NCBI GenBank assembly: GCA_037013495.1
Contig: CM072801.1
Coordinates: forward strand, 21,355,501 to 21,419,500
Length of the DNA: 64,000 bases
Source of the DNA: Hippophae tibetana
Lineage: Eukaryota; Streptophyta; Magnoliopsida; Rosales; Elaeagnaceae
Direction: 5' to 3'
The notes below the pieces were generated by a model. The model was not told where the DNA came from. It saw only the letters and a list, made by a program, of their open reading frames with translations, and did not search any database. The position numbers and the translations under genes are program-made. Positions 34,029-45,759 of the stretch are shown piece after piece (position 1 is the stretch's first letter; the number at the start of each line of letters is the position of its first letter).

Positions 34029-34152
34029 AAAATACATCAATTCTTGAAGAAAAAAATACAAATTCTAATTCCAATAGTAATATTGATTCCATGAATACCA
34101 AAATTTAGATACTAAAAAAATGTTTTATAAATAATATTTAAACACTCATACA

Positions 34153-34186
<34 letters not shown>

Positions 34187-34222
34187 TACTACAATATATA
34201 CATATGATCTCAAAAATTTAGT

Positions 34223-34242
34223 CTCGATTTTTAAAAATCGAG
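34223..34242. repeat. Perfect 20-base palindrome in the CACTA-0 sub-terminal region
   Basis: CTCGATTTTTAAAAATCGAG equals its own reverse complement. Near-palindromic relatives follow at about 34300-34322 and 36875-36900, marking the sub-terminal repeat array. Confidence 0.85.
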
Positions 34243-34579
34243 TTCGTAGGATTTTGGTATTGGTTATTTAAAAATTAAGATCATAGACATACTCTATTGC
34301 CTCAGTTATTTAAAAACTGAGGTCATATACATACCTATCAATTTTCTAAATTTTATACCAAACACTAAATTTTTCTATTAATTTTTTTCTTTTTTTCTTT
34401 TTTTCTTTTCCAGATTTTCCCTCTCTTTTTTATTTTTTAATTTTTCCTTTAATTTCCTAGTCAGCCATGCTTTAATTTCATTCTCTTTTTTCTTTTATTT
34501 TTTCCCATTTTCTCTCCCCAAATCGTGACTCTTTCTCTTTTCTTTTATTTTTTTTCCTTTTCCTATTTCCTTTTCCCCA

Positions 34580-35030
34580 AGGCAAGGTATACGATCTATA
34601 TCTTCTTCCTCTTCCCATGCCCTCTCACTTACCTCCCCTCGCCAACCGCTCGCTCAGGTAGCTAATTTCTCAGCTCAAATTGTATTTTGATTTGGGTTTA
34701 TCATTTTCCCCCTCAGTTTATGCTATTGCTTTTTAGCTTTCATTATTAATCAATAGAATGAATAATCAATCTTTGAATCTCTGGACATTTCTATATCCTA
34801 CTAAACCACCAAGATTTCCCGTGGTTTCCTTCCTTAGTTACTTTTTTCAAACACCTTTCGAGCGAAACCATTCGGGCCAAGGAAAACGAGGAGAGTTGGA
34901 ATTTCAATAATGTTACTGAAAGTGAGCGTATTGATTTAGAAACTTCTGATATGAGACGCATGGAGGTGCCAGAGCTGGAGATTAAGGAACTTGATGAGTT
35001 TTCGAAACAATGAGGAATGTTTGTCACTTT
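34580..35030 (+). pseudogene. Exon-like segment inside CACTA-0, unrecognised gene fragment
   Basis: A plus-strand frame stays open from near 34815 to a TGA near 35012 and reads KENEESWNFNNVTESERIDL and then ETSDMRRMEVPELEIKELDE. It is charged and unlike the AT-poor-coding surroundings. It is flanked by a CT-rich leader-like stretch and by intron-like DNA with GACAG acceptor-like sites. I do not recognise the protein. Capture of a host gene piece is inference. Confidence 0.35.
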
Positions 35031-38000
35031 TCCTGTTAGGGTTTGTCTCTTTTCCCCTCAGCTTCTGCTTAGTTCATTTTACTTATTTTGTTATATATGT
35101 TGCTTATTGTGTTGTATTTATTTTAATGAATTTATCTTTTTTTAATATTTTGATTATTTGACAGGTGATGACTTTTCCCTTGACTTACGAAACTTGTGCT
35201 GCTAAATGTGAAACAAGAATGTTTGTCACCAATATCCTTCATGTGTTAACATGTTATGCCATTTTTCTTATAGGTTAAAAACATTGTTTTTATTGAATGG
35301 ATCATCTTAGTTGAGTATGATATTGCCACTGGTTTTTGTGATTTTATTTCTCATTTATACTAAAGAACAAGGTAAAAAAGTGATAGGATCATTAGGATAA
35401 GGCATTTTGTGCACCACTTGTAAATTATTTCATAACAAGTGTTTGAACCTATGTTTGTGCATAATGGAATTTTGGGTACTGTTTTTTTGCTTTTTCCCTT
35501 ATTATCTTCTATAGTTTTGGATTTTATCGTCTAATTCTCTTTACTTTATTTTATGTTAATAAGACTGTTTATTGAAAATTTGTATTGAATTAGAAATTTT
35601 ATTTTTATATTCACTAATTTTGTAGCATATGGTTGATTGTAATTGAAATTTACATCACTGTTCTTGCTCTAAGTTTGTTTTTTTCGTTTTTGATTGTAAT
35701 TGAGATATATTTCATTATTCTTGCTCTAATTCTTAAGTAAGTTTGTTTAAAATTATTTGTTGGTTTTATCCATTGATCTACTTATATCTCGTAGTTGGTG
35801 CTTGCCCTGGTATTGGTCCTGGTGCTAGTGTTGGGTATTGGTGCTGGTGTGTGTGCCTACGTTGGTGCCTAGTAATAGGTCACTCCCTGGCTTGTATGCT
35901 TACTCTTATAGAGTCTGTCTTGTTCTATATCATCTATATCCATTTCATTATTTATTTCCATTCTGCAAGTCACCTGTGTGCTTCATATTCACTAATAAAA
36001 TTTGTTAAAGCTTTGAGGATTTTAATTTTCTTTATTATGAAAATTCTTGATGACATCCCATTATCATCATCTAAACAATCTCAAGGTTACTATAACTTAT
36101 AATTTGCTAGTGTTTGCTTAATACTAGTATGTTGCCTTCTTATTCAGGTTTATTGCCTTATAATCTTATGATCTGGAAATTATTTCATACTTTTATCTGC
36201 TCTCTGTCACTTCAATTTTGAGTTAGCATAGTTAAGTTTATTGATGCTTATAGCAAGTGGCATGTTAAAGGTTGATTACTATCTATGCACACATGTTATT
36301 CTAGTTTTTTTTGTTCTCTTTTTCATGCTAGGCACCAAGCGTACCAATTTACCAACACACAAACGCACTAGGCTCACCAACATACGAGGCATTAGGCGCA
36401 CTGGCTAGCATACCAGGCACACCAATACCAGGCATACCAGCTCACCAACACACAAACACACTAGGCTTACCAGCGCACCGGCCCCAGCCCCAACGCAACA
36501 GCGCCTATCGTATTTGCCTTTTATTTACACTTTTGTTGAAGTCATTATGGACTTAATTATGTTGATTTAAAGTACACTTATAAATACTTGTAATTAATAG
36601 TAAAAAGTCAGTTTATAATAATAAAGTTTTATTATGTTTTAGTGTATAATAAACTCTCAAATGTAATTATTTTTTTAATTTTAATATAATAAGATTTTTA
36701 ATATTGTAACTAATAAATTTATTATAATTTATATTGATCTTTAATATTATAATTAATAATTGTATTTTTTTTAATTTATGCATGTTATATGGCCTCGGTT
36801 ATTGAAAGACCAAAGCCATAGACATATCTTATGGCCTCAGTTATTGAAAAACCAAAACCACAGACATACCATATGTTCTCAATTTTTAAAAAAATCGAGG
36901 TCATTCTATGGTCACAGTTTACAAACCGAGGTCATAGGTAACAGTCTATAATCTCTCTTATTTAGACATTAGTTCTTATAACTGTGACCATAGACTTACG
37001 ATCATAGTTCAAAATCGAGTTCATAGACCTACAATCACAATTAAACTCGTGTCTTCATAAGCCAATACAAATATATATTGTTATACAAGGAAAATAATTA
37101 TTAAAATAATGTTACATATTTTTATATAAATGAAAAGAAACCATTCCTCAATATATTTTCATACTTACTCTATCATACTTAAAAACAAACTCATATTTTA
37201 TTAATTATGTATCACACTTGATTTTTTTTTAGTGAAACGTTGTAGTAAGCAGGTTTCAATAAATCTTAATTGCATTGTCATCTCCTTAACATCATCTTTA
37301 TTTAGTCTCTTAATTACGATTATTATTAGAAAAAAAGATATAAAACAAGTGTCAAAAAAATCTATAATTAAGTTTATTGTTAGCTTTCGAATAAATAAAA
37401 GACTAAACGAATGATAGGATATTTCACAGTTGTTGTGTAAATAGTAGAGGCTTAAGAAGCAATACTATTAGCTGTAGTATTATCTCTTATATAAATAAGA
37501 GAGCAATGAAACATCATGCAAGTAATTTTTTTTAAATAATTAGCCTAAACAGAATATTAACTTTATGGCACTGAAAGTGACACGTCTATATCACTGCTTG
37601 AATAGTCACCGTAAATTCTACCTTAAAAACATATGAGATTCCTAATAGGATGCAAAAACATCTTTAACAAAATATCTTAAGGTCTAAAATATACCCATAC
37701 ATCCAAACAGGCTTGACGATTTAAAAGTAATATCATCTGTATTGATTTATATCCATCTTGAAAGTGATATCCTCTAAATGATTTTTATAATCTACGAAGC
37801 TCGTAAAAGAAAAAATGTCATTAATATTAAATAAATTTATATTTATTTTTTCATTCGTATTTTTTGTATTATTAATGATGTTAATTAATATTATATTTTT
37901 TAATAAGGTGAGCAAAGAAAGATAAAATTTCTTTGTAAAAATTCATTTTTATAAATACCCCAACTCAAATTGTTTTTGAATAAATTCGTTAAAATATAAT

Positions 38001-39110
38001 TATTGACTCAATATCAAAGATAAATTTTATTCTTATTGAGATATTTTATAAAAAAAATACAATAATATATTTAAAAATGTATTGTTATTTAACATCCATC
38101 AAAACAAATAATGTAATTATATCTATAATTATTTAATCAATTTTAATATCTATTAAACATAATTATAAAATAATTTATTTCAATATAAATTTGATTAATT
38201 TAGAATACTCAATACCTATAAATTCTTCAAACTTAAAAAGAAAATTTTTCAACCAACCTCACAAACATTTATCACTTAATCTCTTATATTTTATAAAATA
38301 TATTAAAAAATATCTATTTTTATCATTTATTTAATATTTTAATTATTTTTATGATAAAAATAACATATAATATATTTAACGTTGCTTATTTATTAATAAA
38401 AATATTTTAAAAAATATTATTATTTTATTCATTATATTAATATTTTTTTAATTTTTTTATAAAAATAAAGCATCAAATGATAAAGACCAATTAAACTATT
38501 TAACCTAATAGAAAGTTCCGGTGCACCTACTCAGATTTCCTAAAATTAGATTAATTTATTCTATTTAACTTCTAGAGTTAACAACAAATACTTTTAACAG
38601 AAAAGTGGCATCGGATGATTTCTATTATTTGATACATTAAATTATAAATTATATTATTAATTTTTTTTTAATTTTAATAAAAAGTAATTAATTAATAATA
38701 AATTATATTATTTTAGAATTTTTGTATTAAAATTATTTTAAAAATTATATTTTAATTAAAAAAATATTAACATAAAATATTTTGTTTTTAATTGATATAT
38801 TTTTTTAAAATAAAAGGGATTAAATGACGAATTTACAAAATAACATAATCTAATTGCATTCCCCACTTTTAATAAATACTTCACTAAGTGTGCAAATTCT
38901 GTCAATTAAATATGTTCAGGTTGGTGATTGTGTAATTAGTTATTTTTAAAAAATTATTTTGTTAATTTTATAGTATATTGTCATGTCGTGTAGACGTAAT
39001 AGGCAATTCCGCCAACGGCCACTGAAGCCAGTTCCCACCTTCATTTTAGAAAAGAAAATTTTATTTATTATAAATTTATGATAAATTATAAATACGTAAT
39101 ATTATTAAAA

Positions 39111-39166
39111 ATATTTAATATGATTATAATGTATAAAAATATTTAATATGATTATAATGTATAAAA
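39111..39166. repeat. Perfect 28-bp tandem duplication
   Basis: Two identical 28-base units, each beginning ATATTTAATATGATTATAAT, lie head to tail. Confidence 0.9.
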
Positions 39167-39770
39167 ATATTATTTTAAAAAGATGGAAAAAGAGTAGATG
39201 CGATAAAAATACTGAAATCAATCATAAACTGGGTAATCTTATTTGTTTTACAGAATTTTGAAAATTACAAATATCTTCGTTTGTATTTATAAAAGTAACA
39301 AATAGACCATTTAAATTTTAAAAAATAAGAACTACATTTTTTTTTACTTTTAAAGGAGATGTTTGTAAAAAAAAAATTAATAATAATAATGATAATAAAT
39401 AAATAAATAGTACTTAATTATAAAAATAATATATTTGATATCTAACTTATATATTTTTATTATTTAAAAAAAATTGACAAATCATTTTATATTGAACGTT
39501 AATTAATTAGAAGCGGTTTAATTTAAACTATGGTTATTTAAATTTATTTAATATTAAAAAAATTCAATTCTATTCGTTTAATTTTATTAAGGTATTATTT
39601 TTATTATCATAAATTTTACGGATGTTATTTTTTTTATAATTTATTAAATATATTTATAATAAGTTCAAAATGTTTAAGAGAACATTATAATATTACAATA
39701 ACTTAGGAGTTTCCTTGGCCTATTTTTCGAAATTAACAAATTTTTTTACAAGGTTTAAAAAAAAAAGACT

Positions 39771-39920
39771 AGAGTTTTACAATAATTTTCCTTTAATACT
39801 TTAGCTCTAAGTTTTGCAAAATTTATAAACCATAAAAAAATAAAAAATAAAAACCAGAGTTTTACAATAATTTTCCTTTTAGACTTTTATCCCTAAGTTT
39901 TTCAAAATTTATAAACCATA
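39771..39920. repeat. 85-bp imperfect tandem duplication
   Basis: AGAGTTTTACAATAATTTTC begins both copies (39771 and 39856), and both continue to AAAATTTATAAACCATA with scattered changes. Confidence 0.85.
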
Positions 39921-41892
39921 TGAAATTTTCTCAAAAAATATTAGGTGAATTTTACAAATTGATACCTAATATTTCTTTATAGTAAATAAAATTCACAATT
40001 TGATCGATCTTTTAAAAAATAAAAATAAAAATTACTATCGGGAAAAATTCAAACATTAGTTTTTGTAAAAAAACACGTGATTGAGTTTTTGGAAGAAGAA
40101 AAAAAAACACTCACATTAGATAGAAATGTTTGATATAAAATATTAGTAATACTATTCACGAAATTAAGTTTTCTAAAAAATTGATATTTTACATCTCTTT
40201 ATATAGAAAATGCTTTACTTATTTTACATGTATCATTATTTATTATCAAACTTTGGAACAAAAATGTACACATTATAATTAGATTTCTCTTGTGGAAGTT
40301 GCGTGAATCATATTGTTACATGTTGTATGCAAACAAAACAATATATCATATTTTAATGTGTTATGTCAAATTCCATTTTAAACATATACGAGGAATCTTT
40401 AGAAATTACTATTTATTGCCTGAAAATGGAAAGTATATACTTCAATGTTCTTAGACCTAGCTAGTCCCATATTAAATTCCTAGTATTGAATAAAATTATA
40501 AAATATAATTTTTTAATAATTAATTAACGAAGAAAAAGTAGGTCGAAGAAATTAATATTTTAAAAAATAACCAATAAAAAAATAAATATTTTCTTTAATA
40601 TATATTTTCTTAATGTATAAGTTATATACATTATTTATATAGATAAATATTAATTATTATTTCAATAATCATAATTATTGGGGATAGTTACATTTAACGT
40701 TAGTGCAGTTTAATTCAATATAGGTTTATAAATAGATTCTAATAATAATAGCTAGAGAAACCTGAGTCTTTGAGGATCTACAAAACGACTCAAAACTAGA
40801 CATATATAGCGCAAGTTGTGTTAAGAGGTTGAGAATATGAACGTGATTGCTAGCCGTGGTCCCGCGGATTTAGTATTTAATATACAAAGAAAAATATTAT
40901 TACTTATTTTTTATTAAAAAGATCTCATATATTATAATTAAAAATAAATATAATAAAATTATTAAATTTGTATTTATTTTTTTAATAATAAAAATTTAAA
41001 AGAGATATATACATATAATTTATATATAATTTTATAAATATGTTTTTCACGTATTCTCCTAAATTCCATATAAATCGACACTGGTCACCGACCTATCGTA
41101 TACAAATGTCAAGGGGCAAAAAATGGAAATTGAGTTTAACCAATCCACTAAATAACAACAAAATTAAACGGCAGCTGATGATGACTTAAAGCCATCAAGC
41201 TTACGAGCCACAACTATCGCTAAGGACGTGGCAACATTAAGCAAAAGTGACATGTACAAATTGGGTGGAGTAGTTGGGATTTGTTAGAGTAAGAGCAAAT
41301 TTGTGTGAGTGCGCATTCAACCCAGGTGAGAAAAATTAAGGGGTGAGATTATTTATTAGTTTGAAAATAATTTATCCAATCAAAACATGCGAAAAAAGTA
41401 ATAATGTAAATTTGTAATTATTTTTTTAGATAGAATGATATTTTTTATTTAAATTTATGATTTAAAATGAGAATGATTGAGTTGTATTACGTACCAATCA
41501 CATAAATTTGTAACTAAAATTTAATAAAAATTAGATATAATATTTATCAAGTTAAAAATAAGCTAACAAAAATTAAGATTAATACGAAAATAAAATATTA
41601 TTTATTTTTTATATAAATCAATTAATTAATTAATTTGAAAAATATCATGTAACATCAATAAAAGCAGGGAGTATACAGAGTATAAGTATAGGGGATTGTT
41701 GAAACCCTTACCTAAGCTAGTTGTTAAGGTTTGATTTCATTAGAATATTGACTTCGTCTAATTTTTTATTACAAATTTATTTGATATACGATATATATAG
41801 AATATATTATTTTGATTTGTTACTCATTTTGTTACTGAAATAAAATTAAGTTGATTTTCATATATATAAAAAAACAATTTTTTTTATTATTC

Positions 41893-42010
41893 CATGTATT
41901 TTCGGTCCTCTTGTACTAGGGAAATGTCCTCTCAATACTCTAACACCTACACCGGATATGGACCAAACTGTCTCACAACGTTCTGAACCCAAGTCACGTA
42001 CCGTTTTTTT
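41893..42010 (-). pseudogene. Fragment of plastid-type 23S rRNA, 3' region, in nuclear DNA
   Basis: The minus strand reads GTACGTGACTTGGGTTCAGA, then ACGTTGTGAGACAGTTTGG, TCCATATCCGGTGTAGGTG, and CCCTAGTACAAGAGGACCG. This is the highly conserved region leading to the sarcin-ricin loop of bacterial-type 23S rRNA. The CCATATCCGGTGT stretch fits the chloroplast form rather than plant mitochondrial or nuclear 26S rRNA. Differences from the chloroplast form as I remember it are mostly C-to-T or G-to-A. Only about 115 bases are present, so it is a decayed transfer of organelle DNA. Confidence 0.85.
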
Positions 42011-43099
42011 ACTGTTCTCAATCTTAGGAGAAAAACACATTATTCAAAATAAAAAGAAAAAAAAAATCAAATCGCACCATCCTTATGATAAGTGAATGTC
42101 TCTTTCTCTTCCAAAGTTATCAAAATTATTCGTAATAAGATATTGACTACAATTGAAAAGGTCTTTATCATTAAATCCCATTCTTTTAAAAAGTATTACT
42201 AATTTTTATTTATAAAATATCACATTATATATAGACTATAGTAGATAAAATCTACCTTCATTATTCCTTAGAAAACTTGTATTGATATATTAATAAAAAT
42301 AATTTTTATATTTATTTTAACAACTTAAGTTTTAAATTATATTAAAATTTGTTAAAAAAAATAATACTTTTAAAATTAAAAATATTGGAAGAATAATTAA
42401 TATTTTTATATATATACATTTATCATTTTTCTTTTAAGTACTCTGTATACCATATAACATGCATATGTTACACTCGAGTAGATCATGCTAAAAATATGTT
42501 AATAAAATAATTTTCATAAAAACTTAAATGTTGGGAGAATGATTAGTGATAGTTTTATACATTTATCAAATTGTGACATTTTTTTGTCTCTTTAAATAAA
42601 TTTTCTTTTACAAATTTTAAGCTATATAATTTATATAATATATATGATATCATAATTAAATTTTTTTAAATAATAAAATTCTAAGCTTTTAAAGTAACAT
42701 AAGCTGTGTTTATTATACACACGAATATAAGAATAAAAAGATATACGTAGGATAATAGTGAACTAGGATGATAGTTAGGACTTTGAATCTTGTTTAAAGA
42801 ATTAGTTTTCGACGCATGTAGATAGATGAATTGGCGATTTAAATTTAATAAATATGTAGTGGTATTAATTATTAATTATTATTATTATTATAATTTTTTT
42901 ATTTTATAAAAAAAATAAGTATTTAAATATAAACTTTTAAGTTATTTTTATTATAATTGAAAATTTGATTTTAACATGCTTTATAAATTGATTTGTAAAA
43001 AACTCTTCAAACAAATAGTTAACTAATTTGTTATTTTAATAATGAATAATATATCATAGTTATTATTTTATTAACAATAGAATATAAATATAATTAAAC
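42011..43099. other. Non-genic AT-rich stretch
   Basis: No ORF, RNA gene or transposon terminus was recognised. Confidence 0.5.
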
Positions 43100-44055
43100 A
43101 TGAGTAATTATCACCATATTGATAATAATTATTTAACTTTATATAAACTTATTTATTAAATATTTTTATTATTTAAAAAGTTAATTCTAAATGAATTATA
43201 GACATAATTGAATTTAATAAATATTTTTTACTTAAAAGTAATTTATATTAGTTAATTATTTTTAAATAATATGATATATAATATAATCTTGACATAAAAA
43301 TTATTAATTTAAAAAAAAACATGATCTACTCATAAGTGAACCGATAGAATACCTATTAAATGGATAATTATTACTCTTATAATAATAAGAATAATTGCAT
43401 TATACAAAATAATTATTCATAAAAATGTATTTATTGTATTGATTTATCACAATATTGATAATAATTACATAAATTTATTTAATAAATAAGTCAAATATAA
43501 CGTAACAATATATAAATTTATTTAATTAATATTTTTACTATCTATGAAGTTAAATTCTTACATGAATGATAACTTGATTTGATTAAACTTAATAAGCATT
43601 TTTTGCTTAAAAATAACACTCTCATGTATAAATGACTTAATTATTCAACGTAGTTACACTTTTAACCCTTTTAGTAATATATATATATATATATGTTCAC
43701 TTTCGTATAATGTTAGAAACACATATGTTCATTTACGTTATAAGAAAAATGAACATATGTTTTTTTTATATGAGGTTAAAAATGAAACTTGATATATGAA
43801 GGAGGTTATGCCATATAACTAAACCTAAAAAAATTTATATTAACTGACTATTCTTTTTTTTAATTGCTATAAGATATGGTATGATCTCAACATGTAAATT
43901 ATTAGATCAATTAACACATGATCTACTCGTAAATGGATTGATCGAATACTCATTAAATGGGTAAATATTAACAGTGTAAATTGTCATCCTTAATGTAATA
44001 AAAATAATTATATTATAAAAAATAATTATTCATAAAAAATGTATTTATTAGTATA
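43100..44055. repeat. Diverged direct duplication
   Basis: Copy one (about 43100-43435) and copy two (about 43436-44055) share in order ATTGATAATAATTA, a TTAAATTCT/TTAATTCTA zone, AACATGATCTACTC-type words (43319 and 43914) and AATAATTATTCATAAAAA (43408 and 44020). Copy two is longer because of a fold-back insertion at 43652-43789. Confidence 0.6.
43652..43789. mobile_element. Short fold-back element with 14-bp perfect stem
   Basis: AGTTACACTTTTAACCC at the left pairs with AGTTTCATTTTTAACCT read from the right. Centrally ACATATGTTCATTT (43721-43734) and AAATGAACATATGT (43747-43760) form a perfect stem with a 12-base loop. An (AT)n run lies in the left arm. Confidence 0.65.
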
Positions 44056-44507
44056 AAACTAACAAAAAAAAGAAAATAAAAGAAAATAAAGTTTGTGTAA
44101 AAAAATTAACAAAATTTTAAAAAAAATGAAAAATAAAATAAAAAAAAGAAAGAAAGTAGAGTTTGGTAGTCACATATTATAAGTTACAAATATATAATTT
44201 TAATTTAAGAGATGTATCATATAAATAATAAAAAACAATATTATTTATTTTTAGTTATTAACTATTTTTATTAAAAAAGATGTTAAGTGTATTTTATATA
44301 AATATAAATATATTTAAATTATTAAATTTATAATGTATTTTTTAGTGCTAAAAGTTTTAAAATAAAAATTAAAAAGTTGCACAAATCTATTACATGCATA
44401 TAATTTTTCTACAATTTTAAATATATAAATCTTAAAGAGTGAGAGTAACCTATGCTCCTTCTGGCCATGTAGATCTGCGGATGACTATCATCTCTAACTT
44501 TCATCAT

Positions 44508-44700
44508 TCTACACTTTAATTCTTTTAATTTTTACGGTAAAATTTGATTATATATATTACATATTAAAATAACATGTTAAATTTGATTATTATAGTAAAA
44601 TTTTAACATAATTTTTAGATTTAGATTAAATTTATAACACTTAAAAAGTTAGAGGATCAAATATAACTAAAAAAGTTACGAAATTAAAGTATAAAATTAA
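44508..44700. mobile_element. Possible fold-back element
   Basis: TCTACACTTTAATT at the left resembles TTTATACTTTAATT read from the right, with further weaker pairing inward. About 190 bases, AT-rich, no coding. Confidence 0.4.
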
Positions 44701-44788
44701 CAAAAATTAGAGAATATAAATATTATTAATCCAAAAAAAGTAATATATATATATATATATATATATATGGATTGATTTAGATTAGTTA

Positions 44789-45219
44789 TGACGGTTGTTT
44801 GGAGCTACTGCTGACCTTTGTTGAGTCCATGTTTTGAGACATTAGTCCGAACCTTGAGATGTCAATCCGAGCCTTGAGATGTTAGTCCAAGCCTTGAGAC
44901 GTCAGCTAGAGCCTTGAGACATCAACCCAAGTCTTGAGACATCAACCCAAGCCTTGAGATGTTAACCCGAGCCTTGAGACGTCAACCCGAACCTTGAGAC
45001 GTTAACCCGAGCCTTGGGTTGATCGACCTCAAGCTTTAAATGTATTTTGCTTTACTCTTATACCCTTTTGACACGCTGTGACATAAACGCCTTATTTTAC
45101 CGATACCAATATATATAAAACTCTATGTATACATGAACTCCCTAAGAGATCCAAGCATTCCATCAATTGCTCTGACTTTTCTCTAGTTTCTCTCTTAACA
45201 AATTGAATCAATACCAACA
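44789..45219 (+). repeat. 5' LTR of Gypsy-A
   Basis: It runs from TGACGGTTGTTTGGAGC to AATCAATACCAACA and includes the 20-bp array at 44832-45011, which is absent from the 3' LTR. Confidence 0.75.
44832..45011 (+). repeat. Tandem array, nine 20-bp units inside the Gypsy-A 5' LTR
   Basis: Nine units of exactly 20 bases, of the form CCTTGAGACGTCAACCCGAG, start at 44832 and every 20 bases after. Several contain GACGTC. The 3' LTR keeps only one unit-like stretch (CCAAGCCTTGAGG, near 51905). Confidence 0.9.
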
Positions 45220-45240
45220 TTTTTGCACCCACCGTGGGGC
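45220..45240 (+). other. Putative primer-binding site of Gypsy-A
   Basis: TTTTTGCACCCACCGTGGGG directly follows the 5' LTR. It resembles the GGCGCCCACCGTGGGG start common inside plant Gypsy elements. Confidence 0.6.
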
Positions 45241-45759
45241 TCAGATTTTAAGGTCAAGATTTATCTTCTTATCCCATATTTTCTAGGATTCACCCTAAAT
45301 TCTAAGAGAGACTTAAGAGACCAAATACCAGTTTCATTTATTAGTTACTCTCAGAATCATGATCACTTGTTCCGACACGTCCTGAAGGTTGACTAAGACT
45401 AGCAAATGAGGAAGCAACGACAGCACTGGACAATACCTCGCCAACCCAAAACAAAAAATAAATCTCATCGAGAGTTGGCTAGTCAACTTCTCGAGTTAAG
45501 AAGAGAACTCGAGGAGACCCGACAATAAAATATGTCATCGCTTTCCTAATCAGGTGGGGGAACTTCTAATGATCAAGCCACCACCCCTATTGGTATAAAC
45601 ATACCAGAACGCGTTATGCCCGAGCTTAACCAAGGAAAACAGGAATTTGAAGGGGACTCCCTTTCTAGTTCAGTGAGACCTAGCAACGAGTAATGATTGC
45701 AGGAGAGAAAAAGCTGGGAGGTAAGATTTTAGGCATTGGAAGAAGCTAACAAAAAGCAA

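Larger units (their letters stand above)
34184..37089. mobile_element. CACTA-0: non-autonomous CACTA element carrying host-like segments
   Basis: The left end is CACTACTACAATATATACAT after TAT. The right end, near 37089, is a mutated inverse of it (ATATATTGTTATAC). Both sub-terminal zones (34200-34340 and 36790-37050) hold repeats such as CCTCAGTTATTTAAAAACTG with GACATAC spacers, many self-complementary, as in En/Spm-type elements. No transposase is present. The interior has a pyrimidine tract, a less AT-rich exon-like block (34580-35030) and GGTGCT/CACCAA repeats at 35790-35890 and 36330-36500. Right boundary is approximate. Confidence 0.7.
37090..41892. other. Gene-free AT-rich stretch with small duplications
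   Basis: Mostly A/T runs and very short ORFs. Two local tandem duplications are visible (39111-39166 and 39771-39920). Less AT-rich patches at 38985-39050 and 41085-41290 contain no motif or long frame that I recognise. Confidence 0.55.

Noticed and set aside
41893-42010. Functional rRNA gene or bacterial contamination
   Set aside because: Only about 115 bases are present, with several changes at conserved positions including the sarcin-ricin loop, and the flanks are AT-rich plant DNA.
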